The notes below the pieces were generated by a model that saw only the letters and a list, made by a program, of their open reading frames with translations, was not told where the DNA came from and made no database searches. Positions 1-11,434 of a DNA stretch of 64,000 nt are shown here, in pieces. Numbering within the stretch: the stretch's first letter is position 1; every line of letters begins with the position of its first letter. The position numbers and the translations under genes were made by a program. The stretch covers positions 9,149,501 to 9,213,500 of the forward strand of contig CAMRHE010000035.1 in the NCBI GenBank assembly GCA_947044405.1, given 5' to 3'. Source of the stretch: Leptodactylus fallax. Its lineage: Eukaryota; Chordata; Amphibia; Anura; Leptodactylidae.

Positions 1-66
1 ACATAGCGGTCCTTCACATCTGCACTCTGCTGTGTGTCCAAACTGCAGTTTATGCCCACATGTACG

Positions 67-1740
67 CAGTGGTGAACCTAGCCTCTTTGCTGCCTGAGGC
101 AGACTATCGAAAGAACCCCCCCCCCCAAAAAAAAAAAAAATATATATATATATAAAATTGCGTTTACATGCTGTTAGCGTCACACGCTGTTATTGTCGTA
201 CAATAAACACACACAAATTATGCAACAGTTTTTAAGAATTCTTCTTCCTATATTACTTCAGTATCAGATATCAACAACACGGCATTAACAATTAAATTAA
301 CTTCACACATCTGCTTGGTTGATGGACGAGCCCATGTGACCCCCATTCTCTATAATAGGAGCACCGCAGATAGCTGAGTACTGGACTTCAGGTATCTTCG
401 GCACTCCCATCAAAGTGAATGAGAGCCCCGCGGGTTTGTCCATCCACCAAGTGACACACCTATATATGTGGCTGCAGTCAGGCTGAATTCCCACCCAGTG
501 GGGGGGGGGGGGAAACCCAATTCTCAGGCTCAGTGGGGGTCTGAGCAGACAGACCCCCATCAATCAGGTATTTATCCTCTATCATTTAGGTGAATACAGG
601 GCAGTAACATTTTGTGACTTACAGGTGACGTCTCTGACTAATCCTTCACATTTCCCTTCTCTTCCCTTTGGACCGCCATGACCACGTCTTCCAACTGTGA
701 CTTGTCTCTGTAAAGTTTACAACACAGACATCTTTGGCTCCTCACTTTTCCAGGCATCCAACCCACATTGTCCTCACCTGCACCCCCATCCTGCTGCTAC
801 CCCAATTCTAAAATATATGATATAACCTCCTATAATGAATAATACCCCCAAGTCCATCTTTATATTAATAATGTCCGTGTGTACCCTGTATAAATAGTGC
901 CCCTTATTAATAATGCCCCAGGTGTTAACTAATTAAAAGGTTTTCCAGGTCATTAATAAACTAATCAGTGGGGCTCAAAAACCCAGGACCCCTACTGATC
1001 AGTGTTACTTACCTGGGCTCCGGTGCGCTCCCTGCTTTCGACCCTCTTCAATGTCGCACAGACCGGTGTCGCCACATAATGACGTCAGGCTGGCTCACGT
1101 GACGTCTGGGACGTCACCAAAGAAGGCCGAAGCCTGCTGGGAGTAACATCGGATCGCTGGAGAGGTGAGTAACAATGGTTTTTATGTTTATCACCTCCCC
1201 TGGGTCTCCGATAATTATACTCTATACTCTGAAAAGACCCCAGAGTATAATAATAGTAGTATTTGGCCTCAATTAGCAATCCCCGCTGCCGCTCACAGCC
1301 GCTTCTGATTCCCCCTTCTGCGTCCGATAGCAGAAGGGGAAGCGGAGGCGGCCACAGCAGGCGCGGGGATCGGTAAATAAATAGACCGTTACCTGCCGGG
1401 GATACTCCAGCAGGTTACGGCCTATATATATATAAAAAAAAGTTATTGTCACCTACCTGCAATCCCATGATGGATTCGCCGCTGCCTCCTCTTCTTGTCC
1501 ACGACGTCTGCGTCTAAGCGTAGGAGGCGCGATGACGTCATTGTATCGCCGCCTGCGTTGTGATGCGAACGTCTCGTAAACCAGCCCAGGACAGGCCCCA
1601 CTCAGCTTTGTTTTTTTTAAAGCGGCCTGACCTGGGCTGGTTTACATTAAATAAATGGTAAAAATGCCGCCCCCAGACAGTGACGGACAGTGCCGCCTGA
1701 GGCAGCCGCCTCACTTCGCCTCATTAGCGGTGCGCCCCTG
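67..1740. mobile_element. Non-autonomous hAT-type element with 8-bp target duplication
   Basis: The left end reads CAGTGGTGAACC and the right end GCGCCCCTG, matching hAT ends (CAG...CTG). They are flanked by CATGTACG (59-66) and CATGTATG (1741-1748), an 8-bp duplication with one mismatch, as expected for hAT insertion. No transposase is visible. Positions 67 to about 996 recur at 34353-35296, and part recurs inverted near 17700-17900. Positions 1001-1270 share sequence with the 31-bp-array hAT family seen elsewhere, so the element may be composite. A near-palindrome lies at about 1205-1250. A G run at 500-512 and a short AT run near 140 are present. ORFs here are not credible genes. Confidence 0.75.
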
Positions 1741-2189
1741 CATGTATGACACCCAGGATAACATACTTAACAATGTCATATATGGGTATAATCTGCTGTT
1801 TTGGCACACAGCCAGGTACAGAAAGGAAGTAGCGCTATTTGGTTTTTGGAGCAAAGATTTAGACGGTTTGCTTTCCAGAAAGGGGTCGCTTGTCTGTGGA
1901 TTCCCCTTTACTGATAATTAATTCCGGGGCTCTTTAAAAGCTCTTTAAAGGCTCCTTGCCACTAACATAAAGTACAATGTGTCACAGAAAAACAATGTCA
2001 AAATGACTTGGGTAACTTAAAGCGTCTCAAACTTATTGCCATTTAAAGTGACATATGTCAGATTTCAAACATGGGGCTGCGTGACTCTGATCAAAAGATA
2101 AAAATATCGTCGATATAATGAAGGTATAGTTGGATATGTTGCTAAAAAAAGGTTCAAAACATTATATATCATATTCTCAATATATATCA

Positions 2190-3080
2190 ACTAAAGCTAA
2201 GAATAAGTTTGCAAAAATTGGGGCCTCCGGGGTCCCCATTGCTATTCCCGCTTTTTGAACATACCACATCATTAAACTGAAATGCATTATGTCATAAGAC
2301 AAACTGTAACAGTTCACATATAATTGCCATATTCTTCATCATGAATCTGACGTAATAATAGACATCTGATAGCCTCCATTCCTACATCTTGTGGGATGTG
2401 AGTGTTTAGGCTCTTGACATCTATACTGGTCAACTTAAAGCCATCCTGCCATGCAAAATCTTGTAAAATGGCCATAAAATTTTTAGTGTCACCCAAATAC
2501 GGTGATATAGTTTTTAATAAGGTTCTCAATATCCAATCAACATATCGGCCAGGGGCTTAGAAACTGAGACAATTCCTGCCACAATAAGCCAGCTGGGTGG
2601 TTGAATCATTGTCTTATGAATTTTCAGGGTAAAGTACCAAAAAGTTTTTTTGGCGTAATCATAGTTTCTCTGCTAATTTTTAGATAAAAATCCTTCTCCA
2701 CTCCACTCCTAATAGGTGAGCGGAATTGATTCTGATATGATATTGTCGGGTGACTATTAAGAACCTTATAAACTTTCTGATCATTAAGTTGGAGCATTTC
2801 TTCACTTAAATTATATTCACATGTCATAATAACAATATTACCCCCCTTGTCAGCCGGCTTTACTATGATGTCATTTCTATCCTTTAGCCACTTTAAAGCT
2901 TGCCTCTCACTTGTTGTCAAATTGTAGTTTTGCAGTATATCAGCATTTCAACATCACAAATAATCTGTTTCTGAAATAAATCAAGAGCACTGCCCGCTTG
3001 CAAGGGGGGATTGAGTTTAGATGGGAACCTCCTGTAAACCATTCCTCACTTGAGTTCAATCCCCTCCATTTCTGAACTGA
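2190..3080 (-). pseudogene. Penelope-like retroelement reverse transcriptase relic
   Basis: Read on the minus strand, three blocks match PLE reverse transcriptase in the right order. The first (about 2920-2624) contains WLKDRNDIIVKPADKGGNIV, the characteristic PLE ADKGG block. The second (about 2529-2314) contains LTSIDVKSLNTHIPQDVG, where the family usually has D-x-x-S-L-Y-T-N-I-P. The third (about 2265-2196) contains GIAMGTPEAPIFANLF, the G-x-AMG-x-x-x-AP block. Frames shift between blocks, so this is not functional. The catalytic YxDD region and GIY-YIG endonuclease are not seen; the piece stops near 2190. In autonomous PLEs this enzyme copies the element RNA at the target site. Confidence 0.8.
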
Positions 3081-3460
3081 CTACCAGTATATCCAAAAGA
3101 CCAAATAGTATAACTCTATAATTTATTGAGCATATAAGGTTACAACACAGGGCTACTGTCACTACAATTTGCAGGACTATTTTCTGCTGTACATGGAATA
3201 AAGGCTATTTATACGAATGGTGAGTGCTCCATTTCTTTTATTATTTTTGGAAACCTTGTACAACTATTACGTTGCAGATCACCACCACAAAGAAAGTTGG
3301 ATGTTGTTGGATATATTTAAAAGACTGATTGCAGAACAAGGACAGTACCAGTTGAGTTTTTCTTTCTTGTTTTTTATTTCATTTGTTTAACTAGGCTTGG
3401 ACCATTTCTAAGTTTATCCAGTTTAGTATATTGGTGGATGTATTACCAGCATTGGTGGCA

Positions 3461-4646
3461 CAGTGGGTACAGAAAGTATTCAGACCCCTTTAAATTTTTC
3501 ACTCTTTGTTTCATTGCAGCCATTTGCTAAAAGCAAAAAAGTTCATTTTATTTCTCATTAATGTACACTCAGCTCTCCATCTTGACAGAAAAAACCCCAG
3601 AAATGTAGATATTTTTGCAAATTTAATAAAAAGAAAAACTGAAATATCACGTGGTCATAAGTATTCAGACCCTTTGCTCAGTATTGAGTAGAAGCCCCCT
3701 TTTGAGCTAGTACAGCTATGAGTCTACTTGGGAATGATGCAACAAGTTTTTCTCATCTGTATTTGTGGATCCTCTGCCATTCTTCCTTGCAGATCCTCTC
3801 CAGTTCCGTCGGGTTGGATGGTGAACGTTGGTGGACAGCCATTTTCAGGTCTCTCCAGAGATGCTCAATTGGGTTGAGGTCAGGGCTCTGGCTGGGCCAG
3901 TCAAGAATGGTCACAGAGTTGTTCCAAAGCCACTCCTTTGTTATTTTAGCTGTGTGCTTAGGGTCATTGTCTTGTTGGAAGGCAAACCTTTGGCCCAGTC
4001 TGAGGTCCAGAGCACTCTGGAAGAGCTTTTCTTCCAAGATATCTCTGTACTTGGCTGAATTCATCTTTCCTTCAATTGCAACCAGTTGTCCTGTCACTGC
4101 AGCTGAAAAACACCCCATAGCGTGATGCTGCCACCACCATGTTTCACTGTTGGGATTGTATTCAGCAGTGCCTGGTTTTCTCCAAACATACCTCTTAGAA
4201 TTAACGCCAAAAAGTTCAATCTTTGTCTCATCAAACCAGATAATCTTATTTCTCATAGTCTGGGAGTCCTTCATGTGTTTTTTGGCAAACTCTATGCGGG
4301 CTTTCATATGTCTTGCACTGAGGAGAGGCTTCCTTCGGCCACTCTGCCATAAAGCCCCAACTGATGGAGGGATGTAGTGATAGTTGACTTTGTGGAACTT
4401 TCTCCCATCTCCCTACTGCATCTCTGGAGCTCAGCCACAGTGATCTTTGGGTTCTTCTTTACCTCTCTCACCAAGGCTCTTCTCCCACGATTGCTCAGTT
4501 TGGTTGGACGGCCAGGTCTAGGAAGAGTTCTGGTCATCCCAAACTTCTTCCATTTAAGGATTATGGAGGCCACTGTGCTCTTAGGAACCTTGAGTGCTGC
4601 AGAAATTATTTTGTAACCTTGGCCAGATCTGTGCCTTGCCATAATT
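3461..4646 (-). mobile_element. Truncated Tc1/mariner transposon
   Basis: The left end (CAGTGGGTACAGAAAGTATT) is a typical Tc1 terminal repeat, and its inner part repeats the ATTCAGACCC motif near 3485 and 3666, an IR/DR arrangement. The transposase reads toward this end on the minus strand. The right terminal repeat is missing: after about 4646 the sequence switches to a different repeat shared with 16953-17437. The expected TA target base pair is not preserved on the left (GCA precedes the end). Confidence 0.85.
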
Positions 4647-4648
4647 CT
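3753..4648 (-). pseudogene. Tc1-type transposase, truncated and frameshifted
   Basis: The catalytic part (4307-3753) has IWFDETKIELFG (first Asp), [11 protein letters not shown] (second Asp) and NPIEHLWRDLK (third acidic residue), the DDE triad of Tc1 transposases. The DNA-binding part (4660-4304) has helix-turn-helix sequence (GYKIISAALKVPKSTVASII) and the linker RPGRPTKLS. The two halves are in different frames overlapping by a few bases near 4305. Where the family reads VKHGGGS, this copy reads TWWWQHH because two compensating frameshifts bracket about 15 codons near 4125-4165. The first residues of the usual N-terminus are replaced by unrelated sequence. It cannot encode an active enzyme. 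Confidence 0.88.
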
Positions 4649-4649
4649 G

Positions 4650-4870
4650 TACTCGTCCATAGCGCTGTACTGTCAGAGGGGGCGTTCCTTACAGCCCAGT
4701 GATGACGCTGAGCTGTGAGGAACGCTACCCCAATACAGTGCTATGGAGGAATACTGTCAGGGAGGGCGTTCCTCACATCGCAGCTAGACTGTCAGGAACA
4801 CCCTTCTGATGGTGAACGGTGAAACTAAGACCACCGATATCTCCAGCCCTGTACATCAACTACTTGTTCT
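4650..4870. repeat. Fragment of the palindromic repeat family seen at 16953-17437
   Basis: Contains alternating copies of GGCGTTCCTCACAGCCCAG and its reverse complement, and the block CTGTCAGGAACGCCCTTCT, all also present at 17080-17300. It abuts the broken end of the Tc1 element, so one of the two was truncated here. Confidence 0.6.
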
Positions 4871-5253
4871 TCTGTATATACAGAGCTAAAAAAGAGCCCA
4901 TTTAATAGCTCTGCTTTTTCTTTGGTCCCAGGTCTCCATTACATTTACCTACCTGTTCTGACCTTGGCCCTGTTTGACCTTTTCCCATCTCCTTGTCTCT
5001 GCAGCTTTGCAGCTTTTTTTTTTCCCACTCTATTCTTCCAGAAGCTGGTGGGCGGGCTTTGACTATTTGATGAACAGGACACTATGAAGTACTTTATTAG
5101 ATACACACATTGCCTTTACCATGAGAAATTATTTATTATGAATCTAATATACAGTATATCTAATATATTTATTAGGAATCTGATATAAATGCAGATCAAA
5201 TAATATGGACAGTAAATGTATATTTACATCACACAGGTTTGGAGAGAAAAACA
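4871..5253. other. No gene seen; AT-rich unassigned sequence
   Basis: Only short T runs and an AT-rich stretch (5090-5220) are seen. I recognise no coding sequence or repeat end. Confidence 0.4.
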
Positions 5254-5254
5254 A

Positions 5255-5522
5255 ACTTCCGCTAGGTTCACACTAACGTTCGGGGACTCTGTCCCCCATT
5301 CCAATTCAAAAAAATGGAAACAAAAGTCCTGCAAGAAGGAATTTTCTCTCCAGCGATTTCAGTATAAATCATCGGAAAATGGGCAGAAAGACTATAGACT
5401 ATAATGGGGTGCATGAATTTCTGCTGGTAATCAGTTTTTAAGCGGATAGGGTTTCCGTTTTTTGGGTCCCCAAGCGGACCAGAAGGACTGAAACCCAGCC
5501 GCTAGTGTGAACTTAGCATTAC
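5255..5522. repeat. Short MITE-like inverted-end repeat (GGTTCACACTA type)
   Basis: Ends are roughly inverted: CGCTAGGTTCACACTAACG on the left and CCGCTAGTGTGAACTTAGC on the right. Related copies lie at 16675-16890 and 55770-55965, each about 200-270 bp and sharing internal words such as AAAAGTCCTGCAAG and GGGACTC. No coding capacity. Confidence 0.65.
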
Positions 5523-5889
5523 AGGCTACAGAGGAGAGAACGGACTTGCAGTAAACTCAATGTTATCTTTGTGTTCACAAAGAGATGATCATCTCTGTCT
5601 GAGCGTTTATCAGCAAACTGCAATTAGCTGAACTGATTGTCCTGACACATAGCCCTACAGAGCAATGAGATAACTAATCCCCCCCCTTCCAGAGAGCAGT
5701 GACTCATCTCTCCAACCTGTTATCACAGGAAAGGATGGGACCAAGGAAATGCTATGTAAACAATGGGAGGAATAATCTAACACAGCAGGAAAACGAAGCC
5801 GCATTACTAAAGCAATGTATATAGTAAAACTCTTGAATTTACCAAACCTAGAAGTTTAGATTGGATCCTTGAGATGGGAATACCCCTTT

Positions 5890-6232
5890 AGGCTGGGGGC
5901 CCCACGTAACGTAAACGCAGCGATTTACAGTACCAATGTTTTAAAGTACCTTTAAAGTGGATAGGATTCTGGTTAATCCCATATAAACATTGCAGAAAAA
6001 TATCCACGGTGAACATGCTGCGATTTTTAAAACCATTGCGTTTTTATAAATTGCAGCATGTCAATTATACAGTATCTACGAAAATGCTAGCGTTTTCCAT
6101 ATAGGTGTAATTGAATCAGAAAGTCCGCAGAGGAAAACTCTGTGGACTTTCTGTGAAAAGCGCTGCGGGGAAAAAACGCAATGTGTTTTTGGCTGCAGCT
6201 GCAGCTCGCTACGTAGGACCTTAGCCTTAAAG
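5890..6232. repeat. Short MITE-like repeat (GGGGCCCCACGT type)
   Basis: Left end TAGGCTGGGGGCCCCACGTA and right end CTACGTAGGACCTTAGCCTT are inverted relatives. The inside is rich in words like GCAGCGTTTT and AAACGC. Related copies occur at 46440-46775, 59155-59390 and 60100-60650. The ORFs at 6076-6285 are shadows of this repeat. Confidence 0.6.
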
Positions 6233-6479
6233 AATTTTTTGGGGTGAGTTTTGCTTTCCATAGCCACTTGCCTTTCATTATGCATGTTGGCTGATTTTAT
6301 TTCCCTTTTACAGATTTTATTAAGTGCTTTGTAATTCTCAAAGCCTACAGCTAAATCTTCAGATTTATATTATTTGAATGCTCATTTTTTTATTGTTTAT
6401 CGTCTTTTTAACCGTAGCTGCAAGCCATGGGGGGTAGGTTTCTTTAAGACATTTATACTTGTTCCCTATGGGTATACAT

Positions 6480-6711
6480 TTTGCTATACTGTATATTTGC
6501 TCAATGTAGATGAATGTTAAATGTCTCCCACTTAACCTCTAAATCACTATTTGACAATAACTGCTCCCAGTTTATATCCTGAAGCCTAGCCTACCCTGCT
6601 ACCCTTAACCTGGGAAAACTGGCCTTTTTAAAATTGAGGGATTTTGCTCTCCCAACCTTTGTTTGTTTTTTACAATTAAGTGGAATCTGATTAGATTATG
6701 GTCACTATTAC
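6480..6711 (-). pseudogene. CR1/L2-type LINE endonuclease, C-terminal fragment
   Basis: On the minus strand the sequence reads GNSDHNLIRFHLIVKN, then PVFPRLRVA and DINWEQLL...KWETFNIHL. SDHN is the C-terminal histidine motif of the apurinic-type endonuclease of CR1/L2-like LINEs, and the following F..L...WE...W..F pattern is the usual link to the reverse transcriptase. A hAT begins exactly at the SDHN end (6712). The N-terminal piece of the same type lies at 7647-7841 on the same strand. Stops are present. Confidence 0.65.
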
Positions 6712-7625
6712 CAGGGCCGGAGTCAGCACCTGGCTTACCCGGCCAAATGTGCCGGGGCCCCAAGCTCCTGAGGGGGCCCAATTGGCTGCTGGGTGCTGAC
6801 TGACTTTTTTTTTTAAATAGGACCTTACCTGCTGGAGTAACCCCAACAGGTAACGGGCCCAATTTACTTCCCGATCCCCACTACAGACTATCTCTTCAGA
6901 CCCCGGAGCATGATGATTGGAGGTCCAGGGGAGGTGAGCGAACATAACAAACAATGTTACTCACCTCTCCTGTGCTCCAATGCAACTATTTTTGGCCCTC
7001 TTCAATGACCTCAAGTGGGTAAGGCCAGCGTCGCGACGCATAATGACGCTGGCGTAAGCCACGTCTCTGACGTCATTGAAGAGGGCTGAAGACTGAGCAG
7101 GGAGTGATGCCGGAGCCTGGGAGAAGTAACATTTTTTTATGTTTGTCACATCCTCAGGCCTTCGATCATTATACTCGGGGGTCTGAAAAGACCCTCGAGC
7201 ATAATAATAGTTTGTGGGTCGTGAACCCCAAAAATGTAGTGTTCTACTGAACCCAAAATTTTTCCAATATTTGTATGGACCACCCTAGGGGCCACTATGG
7301 GACATAATACTGTGTGGAGGAGCCAATGTAGGACATTATACCTTGTGAAGGGGTCGCTATAGGACATTATACTGTGTGGAGGGGCCACTATAGGACATTA
7401 TACCGTGTGCAGGGGCCACTATGGGACATTATACCGTTTGCAGGGGCCGCTATGAGACATTATACCTTGTGAAGGGGCCGCTATGGGACATTATACTGCG
7501 TGGAGGCAACTGTGGGACATTATACTATGTGAAGGGGCCACTGTGGGACATTATAGTGTGTTTAAATGGGGCATTATACTGTGTGTGGGATAGGAAAGGG
7601 TGTGCTGAATGTTAACAGCCCAATC
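6712..7625. mobile_element. hAT-type element with 31-bp tandem array, right end unclear
   Basis: Begins CAGGGCCGGAGTCAGCACC inside LINE sequence. It contains the family palindrome (about 7165-7210) and a tandem array of about 31 bp (7260-7570; GGGACATTATACTGTGTG words). The usual TAGTTACGCC...CTG right end is absent; the array runs into GGATAGGAAAGGGTGTGCTG and then LINE sequence. No matching 8-bp duplication was found, so the boundary near 7625 is approximate. ORFs in the array are repeat artefacts. Confidence 0.6.
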
Positions 7626-7639
7626 ATGTGAGGAATCTA

Positions 7640-7850
7640 GCCATGTTTAAGCCACATCAACTACATTAATGTGTTTCTCCCAGACCAGGGTCGCCTGTTT
7701 GCTCGCTAGGCTTCTGGCATTTATGAGCATACACTTTAACTTGCCATCCAAGTTCACACATTTATTTTCAGAAATGTGCATTCTTGAAGTTTTATGGCCA
7801 GATTCATCTATATTATTTGATTGAAACAATTGAATCTCCAAAAGAAAAGA
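7640..7850 (-). pseudogene. CR1/L2-type LINE endonuclease, N-terminal fragment
   Basis: Minus-strand reading gives LDGKLKCMLINARSLASKQ followed after about 20 residues by VVDVA and, past a stop, TWLDS. The L-K-C-x-x-x-N-A-R-S-L block and the (E)TWL block are hallmarks of the start of CR1-like LINE endonucleases. With 6480-6711 it brackets the hAT at 6712-7625; the middle of the endonuclease is missing. Confidence 0.65.
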
Positions 7851-8144
7851 AGTGATATATAGTGTATGTCCCTTTAAAATTATATATGTAGATTACTGCC
7901 TGACTGAGCACTTAATTAAAAACCATTGTTTTATTCAGATTCATTAAAGTATAGGGGCTTATAGCCACAGTAAGCAATCTAAATTCAGGCCTATTCCTTA
8001 TTCGTATTGCAATGAAAGGTTGAGATCTTTGTAGCCCATATACTTCGGCTACTATAAATGCTGGTTGCGCTGCTTTCATGCACTGCTCTCACACCTCAAG
8101 GGAACTGAATGATACTAAAATATCAGTACTATCATCTAAATCTC

Positions 8145-8205
8145 CTACTTGATGCGTTTCCCCGCTCTATGTATAAAACCAATTCAAAGGTTCATCAGAG
8201 GTATA
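8145..8205 (-). ncRNA. Degenerate hammerhead-ribozyme-like core
   Basis: On the minus strand CTGATGA (8198-8192) is followed 28 bases later by GAAACGCATC (about 8161-8152). CTGANGA plus GAAA is the hammerhead core, and PLEs are known to carry hammerheads. Stem II pairing is weak here (a few GC pairs), so this is probably a decayed copy. It shares ACCTCTGATGAA and GGAAACGC with the better motif at 37727-37790. Confidence 0.3.
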
Positions 8206-8235
8206 TATCTAGCAATACTAAGGGTATATGAGGTC

Positions 8236-8722
8236 AAGTCGTGTCATAGTCCAAGTCCGCCCCCACACCCACATGGTATCAGGCATCACATCATTCACAC
8301 ATGACTCCACCACTCAATCACAAGCCTGGTGGTGTGCCTTATTACTATGGGAACTGGGAATGCTGGCAGTGTCAGTACGTTCTCTGACTAGATACAAAGA
8401 TAAACACAAATGAAACAGCGAGATCGGCGAAAGAATACTGAGATTAGTCATGGATATACTGGTAATATCCCTTTGTAGCCGCCACTAGTGAGTATACCTC
8501 ATATAAAAATGGAAAGAAAAAAAAGGGGAATAGATGTAATTGTAATGAAGAGGCTCCTTCCAGGTTCAAAATACCAGCATAAGACAAAAAACAAAATCAT
8601 AATGAGATCACGCAAGATATGGAATAAAAGCGGGATAGCATGGTCATATAATGGATACATAAACATTAAAAGATCCAAAACCACATATGCTTAGTATCCC
8701 TTCCCGATCACTATTGACGCCA
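8236..8722. repeat. Left arm of a long inverted repeat
   Basis: Reverse-complement similar to 8800-8858 plus 10231-10665: for example GGCATCACATCATTCACACA here and its relative near 10600, GATCTCATTATGATTTTGTT (10281) against its complement at 8592, and AGATCCAAAACCACATATGC (8671) against 8828-8848. The arms meet around a loop of roughly 80-90 bases (about 8725-8805). Confidence 0.75.
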
Positions 8723-8860
8723 AGCACACTTGATACTGGGTGAGCATTTTTGGTGTACTTTGGTGTTTCTATTTATTGTATTCAGTAATCCCTGCCCATC
8801 AATATTGATCGGTAAAGGATACTAAGCGGATGTGGTTTTGGATCTTTTAATTTGTATGTA

Positions 8861-10228
8861 CAGTGGGGAAAAAAGTATTTAGTCAGCCACCAATTGTGCA
8901 AGTTCTCCCACCTAAAAAGATGGGAGAGGACTGTAATTGACATCATAGGTAGACCTCAACTATGAGAGACAAAATGAGAAAACAAATCCAGAAAATCACA
9001 TTGTCTGATTTTTAAAGAATTTATTTGCAAATTATAGCGGAAAATAAGTATTTGGTCAATAACAAAAGTTCATCTCAATACTTTGTTATATATCCTTTGT
9101 TGGCAATGACAGAGGTTAAACGATTTCTGTAAGTCTTCGCAAGGTTGGCACACACTGTTGCTGGTGTGTTGGCCCATTCCTCCATGCAGATCTCCTCTAC
9201 AGCAGTGATGTTTTGGGGCTGTCGCTGGGCAACATGGACTTTCAACTCCTTCCAAAGGTTTTCTATGGGGTTGAGATCTGGAGACTGGCTAGGCCACTCC
9301 AGGACCTTGAAATGCTTCTTACGAAGCCACTCCTCCGTTGCTCTGGCGGTGTGCTTGGGATCATTGTCATGCTGAAAGACCCAGCCACATTTCATCTTCA
9401 ATGCCCTTGCTGATGGAAGGAGGTTTGCACTCAAAATCACACGATATATGGCCCCATTCATTCTTTCATGTACACGGATCAGTCGTCCTGGTCCCTTTGC
9501 AGAGAAACAGCCCCAAAGCACGATGTTGCCACCCCCATGCTTCACAGTAGGTATGGTGTTCTTTGGATGAAACTCAGCATTCACTCTCCTCCAAACACGA
9601 CGAGTTGTGTTTCTACCAAACAGTTCTACTTTGGTTTCATCTGACCATATGACATTCTCCCAATACTCTTTTGGAAAATCCAAATATTCTCTAGCAAACT
9701 TCAGATGGGCCCGGATATGTACTGGCTTAAGCAGGGGGAGACATTTGGCACTGCAGGATCTGAGTCCCTGGCAGAGTAGTGTGTTACTGATGGTAGCCTT
9801 TGTTACGTTAGTCCCAGCTTTCTGCAGGTCATTCACTAGGTCCCCCCGTGTGGTTCTGGGATTTTTGCTCACCGTTCTTATGATCCTTTTGACCCCACGG
9901 GGTGAGATCTTGCGTGGAGCCCCTGATCGAGGGAGATTATCAGTGGTCTTGTATGTCTACAATTTTCTAAGTAATGAGTGGAGGACAGTGGAGCCTCTTA
10001 AAGAAGAAGTTACAGGTCTGTGAGAGCCAGAAATCTTGCTTGTTTGTAGGTGACCAAATACTTATTTTCCACCATAATTTGCAAATAAATTCTTAAAAAA
10101 TCAGACAATGTGATTTTGTCTCTCATAGTTGAGGTCTACCATTGATGTCAATTACAGGCCTCTCTCATCTTTTTAAGTGGGAGTACTTGCACAATTGGTG
10201 GCTGACTAAATACTTTTTTTCCCCACTG
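8861..10228 (-). mobile_element. Nearly complete Tc1/mariner transposon in one arm of an inverted repeat
   Basis: Both terminal repeats (about 200 bp) are present: the left begins CAGTGGGGAAAAAAGTATTT and the right end is its complement. Each contains the inner repeat AAAATAAGTATTTGGTC. A TA duplication flanks the element (8859-8860 and 10229-10230). The transposase is on the minus strand. The target was the right arm of the inverted repeat; joining across the TA restores the match to the left arm at GGATACATAAAC (about 8652). Confidence 0.93.
9075..9980 (-). pseudogene. Tc1-type transposase, long but missing its N-terminal part
   Basis: An open frame of 265 codons contains [13 protein letters not shown] (first Asp), [25 protein letters not shown] (second Asp) and [11 protein letters not shown] (Glu), and ends in the usual ITKY. 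Further upstream in frame are [14 protein letters not shown] (the GRPR-like linker and second helix-turn-helix), then a TAG at 9957-9959 preceded by untranslated-leader-like sequence. The first helix-turn-helix and the normal start codon have been lost by an internal deletion. The catalytic core looks intact; the protein as a whole would not bind its ends normally. Confidence 0.9.
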
Positions 10229-10230
10229 TA

Positions 10231-10665
10231 GCCATTATATGACCATGCTATCCCGCTTCTATCTATTCCATATCTTGCGTGATCTCATTATGATTTTGTT
10301 TTTTGTCTTATGCTGATATTTTGAACCTGGACATAGCCTCTTCATTACAATTACATCTATTCCCCTTTTTTTCTTTCCATTTTTATATGAGGTATACTCA
10401 CTAGTGGCGGCTACAAAGGGATATTACCAGTATATCCATGACTAATCTCTGTATTCTTTTGCTGATCTCGCTGTTTCATTTGTGTTTATCTTTGTATCTA
10501 GTCAGAGAGCGTAATGACACTGCCAGCATTCTTAGTTCCCATAATAATAAGGACACCACCTGGCTTGTGATTGGGTGGCGAAGTCATGTGTGTATGATGC
10601 AGCTTGCGACTTGGCTGGTGATGCCTGACACCATGTGGGTGGGGGGCAGACCTGGGCCATGACGC
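10231..10665. repeat. Right arm of the long inverted repeat
   Basis: Complement of 8236-8655, interrupted from the inner end of the arm (8800-8858) by the Tc1 insertion. It is followed at about 10697 by TATAAAGGGCTTGGC, a TATA-box-like word, but no gene is seen downstream. Confidence 0.75.
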
Positions 10666-10669
10666 AGCT

Positions 10670-11434
10670 TGGCCTCATTGGCTCTGCAATGATCAGCTAT
10701 AAAGGGCTTGGCAACTATATATTCTTGGCCTCCGAATGAGGTGTGTACCACCGATATCAGCTGGGGGCACGATCCACTATTATTTATCAACAGCAGTTTT
10801 TACTATGCTTTTCTATTGACCCCTGATGTAGGGTCTGTCTATTTTCCCCAAGAGTGGGTTTACAGTGCTGGTTCTTCCTGTGGCTATTCCATATGATACA
10901 TGGCTGTGAACAATAGGCTGTTCTTTGGTGCTGTGCGCCTCACATTATAATGTGACAATGGCATGTATAAGTTTCATTTGTGTATATTTGAAGTGCTGGC
11001 ATCCACCCCCCTCATGGATTGTAGTTGTGTGAGTGGATGTTTCATTAGCATTTTGCACCGGTGCTTTTTCTATCATATCTTGCAATGGGTCCTGCTTGCA
11101 TCCTGCACATCTATGTATCATCTGGTATTGGGTAAGTGAGGCCTTTTTTCTATGATGTGCTTTCTGTATATTATGTAATTTTAGCAATATGTTTCTTCCT
11201 GTGGCTGCAGCGGTGACTTATAGGGGTCTTATCCTGTTGGCGTCAGGTCAGTAGCCTTGGGTTTCATTCCTCTAAATTTATTTTCTCACTCCACAGCATT
11301 CATATCCGATACACAGTTTGTCCCGACTAATGTTGATTTGATTAATGAGGTGTTTCCTTCTTTACCTAAGCTGTAGCATATACTTCACGATACGAATCTA
11401 CACTAGGTATAGATAGTTCTGCAAGTATTTATTT
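10670..11434. other. No gene seen; sequence outside the inverted repeat
   Basis: Contains a TATA-like word and ordinary AT-rich sequence. ORFs up to 80 codons have no recognisable motif. It may belong to the same element as the inverted repeat (possibly its leader), but I cannot show that. Confidence 0.35.

Noticed and set aside
10697..10711. TATA-box-like word as a promoter
   Set aside because: No transcript start context or downstream gene; noted only as a word.
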